Shown here piece by piece: positions 26,324 through 34,188 of a DNA stretch of 64,000 bases. Both the position numbers and the translations under genes were made by a program. The stretch is taken from the NCBI GenBank assembly GCA_963677085.2, contig CAXXFH010000003.1, positions 1 through 64,000 of the forward strand, written 5' to 3'. Positions within the stretch are counted from its first letter, which is position 1, and each line of letters opens with the position of its first letter. A model generated the notes under the pieces. The model searched no databases, was not told the DNA's origin, and saw only the letters and a program-made list of their open reading frames with translations. The stretch comes from G963677085 sp963677085. Lineage in GTDB: Bacteria; Planctomycetota; Planctomycetia; Pirellulales; Thermoguttaceae.

Positions 26324-26722
26324 ATGATAATGTTTTTATTGATGGTCCTGCTGTTCCTCTCCGCACTGTTTCTGATCGTGCTGGTACTGGTGCAGCGAGG
26401 CAAGGGTGGTGGACTTGCCGGTGCGTTCGGTGGTATGGGTGGTCAGAGTGCGTTCGGCACCAAGGCCGGCGACCTGTTCACCCGGGTAACGATCGTCGTG
26501 GCAACCCTGTGGATCGTTTTGTGCATTGCGTCGGTGGCCTACTTCGGCCAAATGGGCAATCTGGTGGCACCCGACCTGGGTGGGGGAGCGCCGCTGGCCT
26601 CGGATGCTGTCTCCGCTCCCCCTGAGGCAGACCAGCCCACTGACGAGAAGACTTCCGACACGGCTCCGCAAGAAAAGGCCGCGCCGGTCGACTCCGGCAG
26701 CAGCTCGAAGTCGGCAAATTAG
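26324..26722 (+). CDS. secG: Preprotein translocase subunit SecG
   Basis: SecG is the small accessory subunit of the SecYEG inner-membrane channel. The 132-residue protein has two membrane segments (residues 3-22 and about 54-74) joined by the conserved loop QRGKGGGLAGAFGGMGGQSAFGTKAGD. A long Ala/Pro/Glu/Asp/Ser-rich tail after residue 85 is longer than in model bacteria. A tpiA-secG pairing is common in bacteria. The start at 26324 has AAGG upstream. yicC follows 20 bases later. Confidence 0.95.
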   Translation: MIMFLLMVLLFLSALFLIVLVLVQRGKGGGLAGAFGGMGGQSAFGTKAGDLFTRVTIVVATLWIVLCIASVAYFGQMGNLVAPDLGGGAPLASDAVSAPPEADQPTDEKTSDTAPQEKAAPVDSGSSSKSAN

Positions 26723-26742
26723 TTGGCAGGAGTGACCTTACT

Positions 26743-27627
26743 GTGCTCTTGAGCATGACCGGCTTCGGTGAGGCCCACTGTCACCACGACGGATTGGCCG
26801 TCGCCGTAGAAGTACGGACGATCAACAGCCGTTACTTCAAACTTTCCGTTCGCGCAAGCGAGGGTTATGGCGCCCTGGAAGCCCAGATCGAAGGTGCTGT
26901 GCGCCAACGGGTGCGCCGTGGAACAATCCAGGTGAACCTGCGGATCGAGCGAGCGCGGTCTCCGGAGGACTATCGCATTAACAGCGAAGTCCTGGAGCGT
27001 TACCGCCAACAGATCGAGTCGCTTGGACAACACTGGAACTTGGCTGGCGGGGTGTCGCTCGAGTCTATGCTGGCATTGCCCGGGGTTGTTGAAGAGGCTA
27101 CCAGTGTAACGCCCGACGCCACGGAAGACTGGCCGGTTATCGCGCAAACCCTCGACCAAGCCCTGCAACATTTGGCAACGATGCGAACGGACGAAGGTCG
27201 GGCCATGGCTGCCGACTTGCGGGCAAACTGCCAGACGATCGCACAGTGCCTGGGACGGATCGAACAACGGGCTCCCCTGGTGGTGCAGGCATACCGTCAA
27301 CGTCTCCAGGAACGCCTCGACGTGGCCCTGGCCGACCACGAGATTCAGCTTCAGCCGGCCGACCTGATCCGCGAGGTCAGTGTGTTTGCCGACCGGGCCG
27401 ACATCTCCGAAGAAATCGTGCGGCTCCGCAGTCACTTGGAGCAATTCGACACCACGATGGACACCTCGGAAAGCTGCGGCCGAAAATTGGAGTTCCTCAG
27501 CCAGGAGATGTTCCGCGAAACCAACACGATTGGCTCAAAAGCGAACGATGTCGAGATTGCCAAGGAAGTCATCGAAATCAAAGCCGCGATCGAGCGAATT
27601 CGTGAGATGATCCAGAACGTTGAGTAG
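26743..27627 (+). CDS. YicC family endoribonuclease-like protein
   Basis: This 294-residue protein belongs to the YicC/YloC family, whose characterised members are endoribonucleases. The GTG at 26743 gives MLLSMTGFGEA, matching the family's SMTGFG start. The family's conserved INSRYF and the C-terminal block (KLEFLSQEMFRETNTIGSKA, then EIKAAIERIREMIQNVE) are intact. AGGAG lies about 11 bases before the start. It lies between secG and gmk with only a few bases on each side, so it is very likely co-transcribed. The yicC-gmk-rpoZ order is widespread in bacteria. Confidence 0.95.
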   Translation: MLLSMTGFGEAHCHHDGLAVAVEVRTINSRYFKLSVRASEGYGALEAQIEGAVRQRVRRGTIQVNLRIERARSPEDYRINSEVLERYRQQIESLGQHWNLAGGVSLESMLALPGVVEEATSVTPDATEDWPVIAQTLDQALQHLATMRTDEGRAMAADLRANCQTIAQCLGRIEQRAPLVVQAYRQRLQERLDVALADHEIQLQPADLIREVSVFADRADISEEIVRLRSHLEQFDTTMDTSESCGRKLEFLSQEMFRETNTIGSKANDVEIAKEVIEIKAAIERIREMIQNVE

Positions 27628-27630
27628 GCG

Positions 27631-28227
27631 GTGACGGCAACGACATGCGGGAAACTCGTAATCGTCTCGGGACCCTCGGGCGCCGGCAAAGGTACGGTCC
27701 TTCGCGGTGTGTTTGCTAAATGCCCGTTGCCGCTGGTCGCCAGCGTGTCGGCCACCACTAGGGCGCCCCGCCCAGGTGAGGTCGATGGCGTCGACTACCA
27801 CTTTCTTGGCGAGAAAGAGTTTGACCTACGCCGTGAGAGGGGTGATTTTCTTGAGTGTTTCGAGGTTTTTGGGCGGGGCCACTGGTACGGTACGCTACTG
27901 AGTGAAGTGACCGCTGGCTTGGCGTCCGGCAAATGGGTAGTCTTAGAGATCGACGTCCAGGGAGCCCTCAGCGTCGTGCGGCGATTTCCCGAAGCCGTTT
28001 CCATTTTCATTCACCCCGGTTCGCTCGACGAGCTGCAACGTCGGCTTCGCGGACGGGGTACCGAAACCAACGAAGCCATACAACGACGCCTAGAACAAGC
28101 TAATCGCGAACTGCCGCTGGCCGACGCCTATCGTTACGTTGTGGTGAACGATTCCGTCGAGCGGGCAGTCGAAGAAATCTGCAATATCCTGACACACGAA
28201 GCGGAGTCCGAGTCACATGTTGGATGA
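27631..28227 (+). CDS. gmk: Guanylate kinase
   Basis: Gmk phosphorylates GMP to GDP using ATP. The 198-residue protein starts at GTG 3 bases after the yicC stop. The P-loop GPSGAGKGT is near residue 14. The GMP-binding block reads SVSATTRAPRPGEVDGVDY, and a conserved lid/GMP block (GDFLECFEVFGRGHWYGT) follows. WVVLEIDVQGA matches the family strand. The Arg-rich RLRGRGTET lid is present. Its last 11 bases overlap rpoZ, implying translational coupling. Confidence 0.97.
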   Translation: MTATTCGKLVIVSGPSGAGKGTVLRGVFAKCPLPLVASVSATTRAPRPGEVDGVDYHFLGEKEFDLRRERGDFLECFEVFGRGHWYGTLLSEVTAGLASGKWVVLEIDVQGALSVVRRFPEAVSIFIHPGSLDELQRRLRGRGTETNEAIQRRLEQANRELPLADAYRYVVVNDSVERAVEEICNILTHEAESESHVG

Positions 28228-28477
28228 ACTGAAAGACGACCAAGTCATTCGTAAGGTGGGCGGTCGTTTCAAGCTCTCGACCCTGATGCAAAAGCGTCTC
28301 GTGCAACTCAATGCCGGGGCACGGCCGCTGGTAGACCTCGACACTAAAGAAAAAATGCAAATCGTCGTTCAGGAGATTTTGCACGACAAGATCTACCTCG
28401 ATGCCGAGATGAACGTACAGATTTCGGCCGCCGCCCAAGAGGCTGGACCGCCTGAACTGGACTTCAACAACCTATGA
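28217..28477 (+). CDS. rpoZ: RNA polymerase omega subunit-like protein
   Basis: This 86-residue protein is placed as the omega subunit, which helps assemble RNA polymerase. Its position directly after gmk is the classical one. Visible family features are a helix with GGRFKLSTLMQKRLVQLNAG, like the omega R/K-F-x-L/A...R...L-x-x-G signature, then a short acidic helix. It overlaps gmk by 11 bases and coaC by 4 (ATGA). The sequence is divergent, as is usual in planctomycetes, so the call leans partly on context. Confidence 0.85.
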   Translation: MLDELKDDQVIRKVGGRFKLSTLMQKRLVQLNAGARPLVDLDTKEKMQIVVQEILHDKIYLDAEMNVQISAAAQEAGPPELDFNNL

Positions 28478-29031
28478 TCGGCCGCGAACTGCTCATTGGT
28501 GTCACCGGAGGGATTGCCGCCTACAAGACGGCTGCGCTGGTCAGCCGGCTTGTCCAGGCAGGCGCGGGCGTGTCGGTAGTGATGACCCAGTCAGCGACCC
28601 AGTTGATCGGGCCGAAGACATTTGAAGCCCTCACCGGGCGGTCGGTGCGCACCGAGGTTTTCTCGCCGGAGAGCCTCGGCCAAGGGGCCCATCCCCATAT
28701 CGAACTGGCTGATCAGGCCGAGTTGCTTTGTGTTGCGCCGGCTACGGCCAACATCATTGCCAAGGCTGCCCACGGACTGGCCGACGACCTATTGAGTACC
28801 GTTCTGCTGTCGTTCGATGGGCCGGTAATGATGGCCCCGGCGATGAATACTCGGATGTGGCAGAAACCGGCCGTTCAGCGCAACGTCGACCAGTTGCGCG
28901 GCGACGGCATTTTTCTGATCGACCCCGAGGAAGGCTATCTTAGTTGTGGTGCTACCGGTCCGGGACGGATGGCCGATCCCGAGTTGATCTTCAACCGGAT
29001 TGCCAGCCAGTTGAAGGAAACGGCGAAGTAA
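28474..29031 (+). CDS. coaC: Phosphopantothenoylcysteine decarboxylase (CoaC, stand-alone)
   Basis: This flavoprotein decarboxylates 4'-phosphopantothenoylcysteine in CoA synthesis. The 185-residue length equals one HFCD domain rather than the fused CoaBC. The FMN-binding start GVTGGIAAYK, the active-site His in HPHIELAD, the PAMNTRMW motif and the substrate-flap Cys in YLSCGATGPGRM are visible. It overlaps the rpoZ stop by 4 bases. The synthetase partner is the next gene, so the usual fusion is split here. Confidence 0.95.
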   Translation: MIGRELLIGVTGGIAAYKTAALVSRLVQAGAGVSVVMTQSATQLIGPKTFEALTGRSVRTEVFSPESLGQGAHPHIELADQAELLCVAPATANIIAKAAHGLADDLLSTVLLSFDGPVMMAPAMNTRMWQKPAVQRNVDQLRGDGIFLIDPEEGYLSCGATGPGRMADPELIFNRIASQLKETAK

Positions 29032-29097
29032 CCTAGTCGGCCGGTTTCTTCACGAGATCCGACCTCCAATCTTTCCGCTTTGGGTAGCGTGAAGTTT

Positions 29098-29739
29098 ATG
29101 GCTCGCATTCTGATTACCTCTGGACCAACCCGGCAATACATCGATCCGGTCCGCTACCTCACCAACGGTTCCAGCGGTCGGATGGGGGCCGCCCTGGCGG
29201 CGGCTGCCGTCGATGCCGGTCACGAGGTGGTGGTTGTCAGCGGCCCTGTCGATGTGGAATATCCCTCGGCGGCGGAGGTGGTTTCAATTATTTCCACCGA
29301 AGAGCTTCTCGATGCCTGCCTAGAAGTCTTTCCCACGTGCGACGGCCTGATCGGCGTGGCCGCTCCCTGCGATTATCGACCGCTGGAGATTGCATCCCAA
29401 AAGATTCACAAGAACGGCGATCCCCTAACACTCGAATTAGTGGAAACACCCGATGTCGTGGCGATGCTCGGCGCCATGAAAAACATGCAATGGATGGTCG
29501 CCTTTGCGCTGGAAACGTCGGACCAGCGAATGCGAGCACTGCAAAAGCTTGAGCGCAAGAGCTGTGACCTGATCGTGGTCAACGGCCCAGACGCCATGCA
29601 CGCTGCCGAGACTCATTGCGAGGTGCTCAACGCCGAAGGCCACGTGTTGGCGGCCCTGACCGGCAACAAGGTCGATGTTGCCGCCCGAATCTTTCGGGTA
29701 ATCGACGAGCAGTTGATCAACTCGCAGCCGTCGCGTTGA
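29098..29739 (+). CDS. coaB: Phosphopantothenate-cysteine ligase (CoaB, stand-alone)
   Basis: CoaB joins phosphopantothenate and cysteine, the step before CoaC. The protein is 213 residues from the ATG at 29098; an upstream TTG (29080) is less likely. The family start is clear: TSGPTRQYIDPVRYLTN and SSGRMG. The middle keeps a Lys-containing block QKIHKNG and VETPDVV, like the KIKK...PDIL motif of CoaB. DLIVVNGPD is the dimerisation and nucleotide segment. It lies 66 bases after coaC and closes the cluster. Confidence 0.92.
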   Translation: MARILITSGPTRQYIDPVRYLTNGSSGRMGAALAAAAVDAGHEVVVVSGPVDVEYPSAAEVVSIISTEELLDACLEVFPTCDGLIGVAAPCDYRPLEIASQKIHKNGDPLTLELVETPDVVAMLGAMKNMQWMVAFALETSDQRMRALQKLERKSCDLIVVNGPDAMHAAETHCEVLNAEGHVLAALTGNKVDVAARIFRVIDEQLINSQPSR

Positions 29740-29871
29740 CGCTTGGTTCGGTTGGTGGTGCTTGGCGGCGACGGACGGTCACGGCTCCATGTGACGAATT
29801 CTTTGTCGATTCTCAAATTTGCGGGCATGGCCCCCGACGAGGCTGCATAATCGTGAAACGCACTCCAGCGT

Positions 29872-30645
29872 CTAGCCGTTAACCGGCTCCGTTTGGGGGC
29901 CGGCGGTTTGCGATCCATTGCCGTCCGCGGTGCATTGGCTGAGGTGGGGCACAAGATGCGAGTCGACGATGATGATTTTCTGCCAGATCTTCCGTGACAA
30001 GCCGGTGACGAGGGCCTCGAGGTCGCTGGCCGATTCGAGTGCGACGGAGTCGTCGAAGTTTTGCACGTAAAGCGCGGCGATTTTGCCGGTCAACGACAGC
30101 ATCTCCGTACAGTAATCGAGATACCTGCTCAATTGAAACGGCGTAAGCGCCTGCCGAGGTGATGAAGCCGTTTCGTGGCCCGGCGAGAGAATCCGCTCGG
30201 GATCCTTGGTGAGTTGGTGCATGTCGATGATATGGGCAATCGAGCGCAGTTCGTGCAACGCGACCAGTGCCCGACGGCGTTTGATTCGCGTTTCCAGCGT
30301 CATAAGAAAGAAGATCGCTGCCCCGATGAGCACCAGATCGTTGATCGCCGCTTCGAAAATTTGCACGAATTGCAGCGAGTCCACGTCGCCTTCCGGCGGC
30401 TTCAGGGCCACCAGGGCACCAAACGACCCGGTTAGAATGGCGGCAATCAATACGCCGATACCGACACGTAGGCTGTAATGAGGTCGGGAGATCCATGCTG
30501 CTCGACGTGCCGCCTGACTGGCCGTCGCGTGGAGTTGGCGGCACACATTCCCCAAACTGGCCCCTGAAAACCGTTCGTCGATTCGCCGGGCGAGCTGGTC
30601 GATCGTCTCTTCGATCCGCTCTGGGTTCAAATTGAGATAGGCCAA
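29872..30645 (-). CDS. Conserved two-pass membrane protein of unknown function
   Basis: This 257-residue protein has two membrane helices at about residues 60-82 and 100-117, an amphipathic N-terminal region, and a C-terminal soluble helical domain of about 140 residues. The likely start is TTG at 30645, with GGAG 7 bases upstream. The segment TLETRIKRRRALVALHELRS just after helix two should be cytoplasmic. I do not recognise a named family. It is convergent with coaB and divergent from the PfkB-type kinase gene, about 200 bases away. Confidence 0.7.
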   Translation of the reverse strand: MAYLNLNPERIEETIDQLARRIDERFSGASLGNVCRQLHATASQAARRAAWISRPHYSLRVGIGVLIAAILTGSFGALVALKPPEGDVDSLQFVQIFEAAINDLVLIGAAIFFLMTLETRIKRRRALVALHELRSIAHIIDMHQLTKDPERILSPGHETASSPRQALTPFQLSRYLDYCTEMLSLTGKIAALYVQNFDDSVALESASDLEALVTGLSRKIWQKIIIVDSHLVPHLSQCTADGNGSQTAGPQTEPVNG

Positions 30646-30847
30646 GGCGATGCTCCAGCCAGATTATTAAGGATTGAAAGCAATGGCACCGAGTGTCGTT
30701 TGTATCCGTATGGAGGGAGTCTGACAAGCAGTTGTCCCGCTGCGCCTTCTCGGGGGGGCTGGTAAAGAGACGTAGGGACTGCTATCAATAGGTTGTTTCC
30801 AATGAAGAATGAACTACCAGCATGCCTATCAACGTGGAGGTTCGTCC

Positions 30848-31801
30848 GTGGGAATCGAGTGTCTTTGCACCGGAATTCTGTTCGCCGACCACGCCTGCTC
30901 GCCCATCGAACGCTTGCCGGCCGAAGGCGAGTTGGTACCTGCCCAACGAATGCAACTCGGTCTGGGTGGGTGTGCCAGTAACGCGGCGTTGGACTTGGCT
31001 CGTCTGGGCGTGAAGGTGGGTGCATCGGGGTGCGTGGGCAACGACACCTATGGCCAGTTCGTCATCGATGAACTAACTCAAGGTGGGGTCGATGCCTCGG
31101 GAATCCACCGCCAGAACGGCATCCACACGGCCTCGACGATGATTATCAACGTCAAGGGGCAAGACCGGCGGTTCGTCTCCTCGCCAGGAGCCAATACGCT
31201 ATTCTGCGTCGACCATATCCCGGCCAAGTGGCTGGAAGAAACCAAGCTGATTTACGTGGGCGGGTACCTGATGCTCGACGCCCTGGAAACCGACAAGATG
31301 GTGGCCCTCCTGGCCGAAGCCCGAGCCAAGGGCAAGATTACCGTGTTGGACGTAGTGGGCATGAGCGGCGACGACACCTTCGAACGCGTGGCCATGATGC
31401 TGCCCGAGGTCGACGTTTTTTTGCCCAACGACGACGAAGCCCAGGAGCTGACCGGTCTGTCGGATCCCGTGCATCAAGCCGAAGAATTCCGCAAGGCTGG
31501 TGCCAAAACGGTGGTTATCACGCAAGGTTCCGACGGCGCCATTGCCGTCGGCGATGGTTTCCGCTTGCGTTCGGGTGTGTACCCAACGCAATACGTGGGA
31601 GGTACCGGGTCGGGCGACGCCTTCGATGCTGGCTATATCATGGGCCTGCTGTTGGGCGAAGACACGGCCGGTTGCCTTCGCTGGGGAAGTGCTCTTGGCG
31701 CAAGTTGTGTGCGGGCCATCGGTGCTACCGAGAGTGTGTTCAATCGGGAAGAGGCCGAAGCGTTTATGAAGGAACACGCCCTGAAAATCGAAGAGTTCTG
31801 A
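30848..31801 (+). CDS. PfkB-family carbohydrate kinase
   Basis: This ribokinase-fold enzyme phosphorylates a sugar or nucleoside with ATP. The GTG at 30848 has GGAGG 7 bases upstream, giving 317 residues. The N-terminal motif GLGGCASNAALDLARLG is the substrate-side PfkB signature. The C-terminal signature GGTGSGDAFDAGY contains the catalytic Asp. VFLPNDDEAQELTG is the usual N-x-x-E block. The substrate cannot be named from sequence. pfkA follows 49 bases later, so it probably belongs to a sugar-phosphate operon. Confidence 0.93.
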   Translation: MGIECLCTGILFADHACSPIERLPAEGELVPAQRMQLGLGGCASNAALDLARLGVKVGASGCVGNDTYGQFVIDELTQGGVDASGIHRQNGIHTASTMIINVKGQDRRFVSSPGANTLFCVDHIPAKWLEETKLIYVGGYLMLDALETDKMVALLAEARAKGKITVLDVVGMSGDDTFERVAMMLPEVDVFLPNDDEAQELTGLSDPVHQAEEFRKAGAKTVVITQGSDGAIAVGDGFRLRSGVYPTQYVGGTGSGDAFDAGYIMGLLLGEDTAGCLRWGSALGASCVRAIGATESVFNREEAEAFMKEHALKIEEF

Positions 31802-31850
31802 ATCCGATTGAAGAACCCTCAATCGTCATCGACGTTCCGGGAGGACTGCC

Positions 31851-32840
31851 ATGCGCATCGGTGTATTCTGCAGTGGTGGCGACGCTCCGGGGATGAACCC
31901 TTGTCTTCGGGCAGTGGTTCGTTCAGGAATTGCCGCCGGCCTGGATGTCGTCGGGATTCGGCGTGGTTACCAGGGGCTTCTTGATGAGGATTTCTTCGTC
32001 AACGCCGAAGGAGAACCGTTATTGGGACTCCGCTCGGTGTCGAACATCGCCAAGCTCGGCGGCACGATGCTCCACACGAGCCGGAGCGAAGAGTTTCGCA
32101 CGGAAGCTGGACTGACCAAAGCCATCGAGGTCCTCAAGAAACACAAGATCGAGGGCTTGATTCCCATTGGCGGCGACGGCACGTTTCACGGTGCCGTCGC
32201 GTTGGCCCAGCGTTGGGATGGTCGTATCATCGGTTGCCCAGGCACCATCGACAACGACCTGATCGGCACCGACTTCACGATCGGCTTTGCCACGGCGGTG
32301 AACACGGCGGTCGAAGCTCTCGACCGGCTGCGCGACACGGCCGAAAGTCACGAACGGCTTTTTCTGATCGAAGTGATGGGGCGTTACAGCGGCTACATCG
32401 CGCTTTACACGGCCCTGGCCGGAGGGGCCGAGGTGGTCACCCTGCCGGAGACCGACACCAACATCCCGCACATCGTCAGCCATCTCCAGGTGCTCAAAGC
32501 ACGCGGCAAGAAATCGATCATGGTCGTGGTTGCCGAGGGGGATGAAGCCGGGGGGGCTGATATTCTTCAAGAGGGGCTTCGCAAGGCCGGTTGCCCGTTT
32601 CAAACCCGGGTGGTGAAACTGGGCCACTTGCAACGCGGCGGTCGACCGGTTCCCGAAGACCGAATCCTCGCCAGCCGCTTGGGAGACTTTGCCGTCCAGG
32701 CAGTCGTCGAAGGCGAAACCGGTGCTATGGCGGGTGACGTCAAGGGGCAACTCGTGCTCACCCCGTTTCCCGACACCTTCTCTCATCACAAGCCGGTCCC
32801 CGAAGAGCTCTTGCGGTTGCTCAAAACCCTGGCAGCATAG
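31851..32840 (+). CDS. pfkA: 6-phosphofructokinase
   Basis: PfkA phosphorylates fructose 6-phosphate, committing it to glycolysis. The 329-residue length fits the short bacterial form. The N-terminal nucleotide loop SGGDAPGMN is present. GGDGT (107-111) has Gly where pyrophosphate-using enzymes have Asp, favouring ATP. PGTIDND (130-136) holds the catalytic Asp, and VMGRYSGY and LGHLQRGGRP bind substrate. The start at 31851 has GGGAGG upstream. Confidence 0.95.
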   Translation: MRIGVFCSGGDAPGMNPCLRAVVRSGIAAGLDVVGIRRGYQGLLDEDFFVNAEGEPLLGLRSVSNIAKLGGTMLHTSRSEEFRTEAGLTKAIEVLKKHKIEGLIPIGGDGTFHGAVALAQRWDGRIIGCPGTIDNDLIGTDFTIGFATAVNTAVEALDRLRDTAESHERLFLIEVMGRYSGYIALYTALAGGAEVVTLPETDTNIPHIVSHLQVLKARGKKSIMVVVAEGDEAGGADILQEGLRKAGCPFQTRVVKLGHLQRGGRPVPEDRILASRLGDFAVQAVVEGETGAMAGDVKGQLVLTPFPDTFSHHKPVPEELLRLLKTLAA

Positions 32841-33646
32841 GGCGGCAAGGCTACTACCGCACCCAGGCAACACCCGGCTACCGGTGGTCGCTAGTCTCTG
32901 CAAAAAAGTTGACGGTCTTTGAGGTTAGCAGCATTGGGGGGATGGCTACCGTCTTGCCCGGGTTTGGACGATCTGCGTCTTATCCCCTTGTCGCCAGGTA
33001 TGTTAGGAAATTCTTGCCGTTTTTTGCGAACTTCCGTCCCGCGGAGTTCGTAAACCATCTATTGACCGCCTGCCCCTCCCTCCCTCCCTCCCGCCTGGCA
33101 GGTGATCCGTGGGGTTGCGCCCGTCAAAACGCATCGTAATTCGCCAATGTAGGAACGCTGGGAAGAATTTGTTTTGAGCAAATTTCCAACGGTCAGCGAG
33201 GGCTTGCCCGAATGAGGCAGCACCAGTTGGCCGGCCAACCCGGCCGCCCATGAACCTTTCTGGCGATTACGGACACCAACTAGTGTTGAGTCGAACTCCG
33301 AATAACGGGTTCGGTACGGCGAGCAGGTCGTATGCCCGTGTTTGGCACTGTGGCCGACAAGCAGCCTTATACCCGTCAATCGAAGATCGACAAAGCGCTA
33401 GTCCCGACCAATTGGAGTTTTCCGACCTTTTTTTGGTCGGTCGAATTCCCCATGACGGAGCGACCGCCGCAGCTTCGCGCTATGCGGCGTTTTATGACAC
33501 GAGCGGGTTCTTCGTGGACGAAGCACGAGATGAAACACGGTTCCACGAACGCTCGCCGGTTGTGACCAGCAACGGATTGTAGTGCTATGGCAGACAGCCG
33601 CCCGTACGAAAGCGGAAAACTGCCTGCTAGAAAGGAGTTTTGCCGT
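32841..33646. other. Long intergenic region with small repeats
   Basis: No supported gene. Bases 32853-32892 resemble 6153-6191 (CTACCGCACCCAGGCA, then GGTGGTCGCT). A CCCT-type tetranucleotide run lies near 33070-33090. A short stem CCGACC/GGTCGG with a T7 loop lies near 33433-33451. Open frames across here lack ribosome sites. Confidence 0.4.
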
Positions 33647-33883
33647 ATGGTGTTGAAATCACATTTTTTGCAGGAGTGCCCCGTTTGTGGACGTCCTCTC
33701 GAGATCCTCAAGGAGCACTTGGGCGAACGAGTCAGTTGCTGCCACTGTGGAGGCTATTTCGTGGCCGACGACTTCGGTGGCAAAGACCTTCGGGGGGGCA
33801 ATCTGTTGATGCGCAGGGCCGATTACCTGCTGCAATTGGCCACACGGCGTCTACACCTTTCGCAGGGATTTGCGGTGAGTTAA
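33647..33883 (+). CDS. Small zinc-ribbon protein
   Basis: This 78-residue protein starts at the ATG at 33647, with AAGGAG 9 bases upstream. Two knuckles, CPVC (residues 12-15) and CCHC (34-37 region), are set about 20 residues apart, typical of a zinc ribbon. The ribbon is followed by a helical tail (LLMRRADYLLQLATRRLHL). The pattern resembles short planctomycete zinc-ribbon proteins of unknown role. It is probably cytoplasmic. I cannot assign a function. Confidence 0.75.
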   Translation: MVLKSHFLQECPVCGRPLEILKEHLGERVSCCHCGGYFVADDFGGKDLRGGNLLMRRADYLLQLATRRLHLSQGFAVS

Positions 33884-34188
33884 CGGGGCATTCGCGAGAA
33901 GAACGACCGGTCAGGGGGGGATTTCTGCCTGCAGCAGGCGCGCGTACTGCGAAGCCTGGGTGATTTAAGGCTGCCGTTACACCTGCCCTGGTTTACACAG
34001 TTTACTTCCCGCACCGCGACGACCGTGCTCACCACGGGGGACGGGATCACGTCGGGCGCATTTTCTGCCGATTACATCTATTGAATCCCAGCGCAGTTAA
34101 TGCGAGGTGTGAGTTGCCAGCTTTCTGCGCACAGAAGCTGTAATCGGCCCACCTCGTTTCCCCTCCCCGTTCGTCCCCTTCCAGTTCC
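33884..34188. other. Intergenic region
   Basis: I see no gene, and no clear ribosome-binding site immediately before the ketosynthase-like start at 34189. Confidence 0.4.

Noticed and set aside
33433..33451. CCGACC-T7-GGTCGG stem as a terminator
   Set aside because: Only 6 bp, the T-run is in the loop and not after the stem, and no gene ends nearby.
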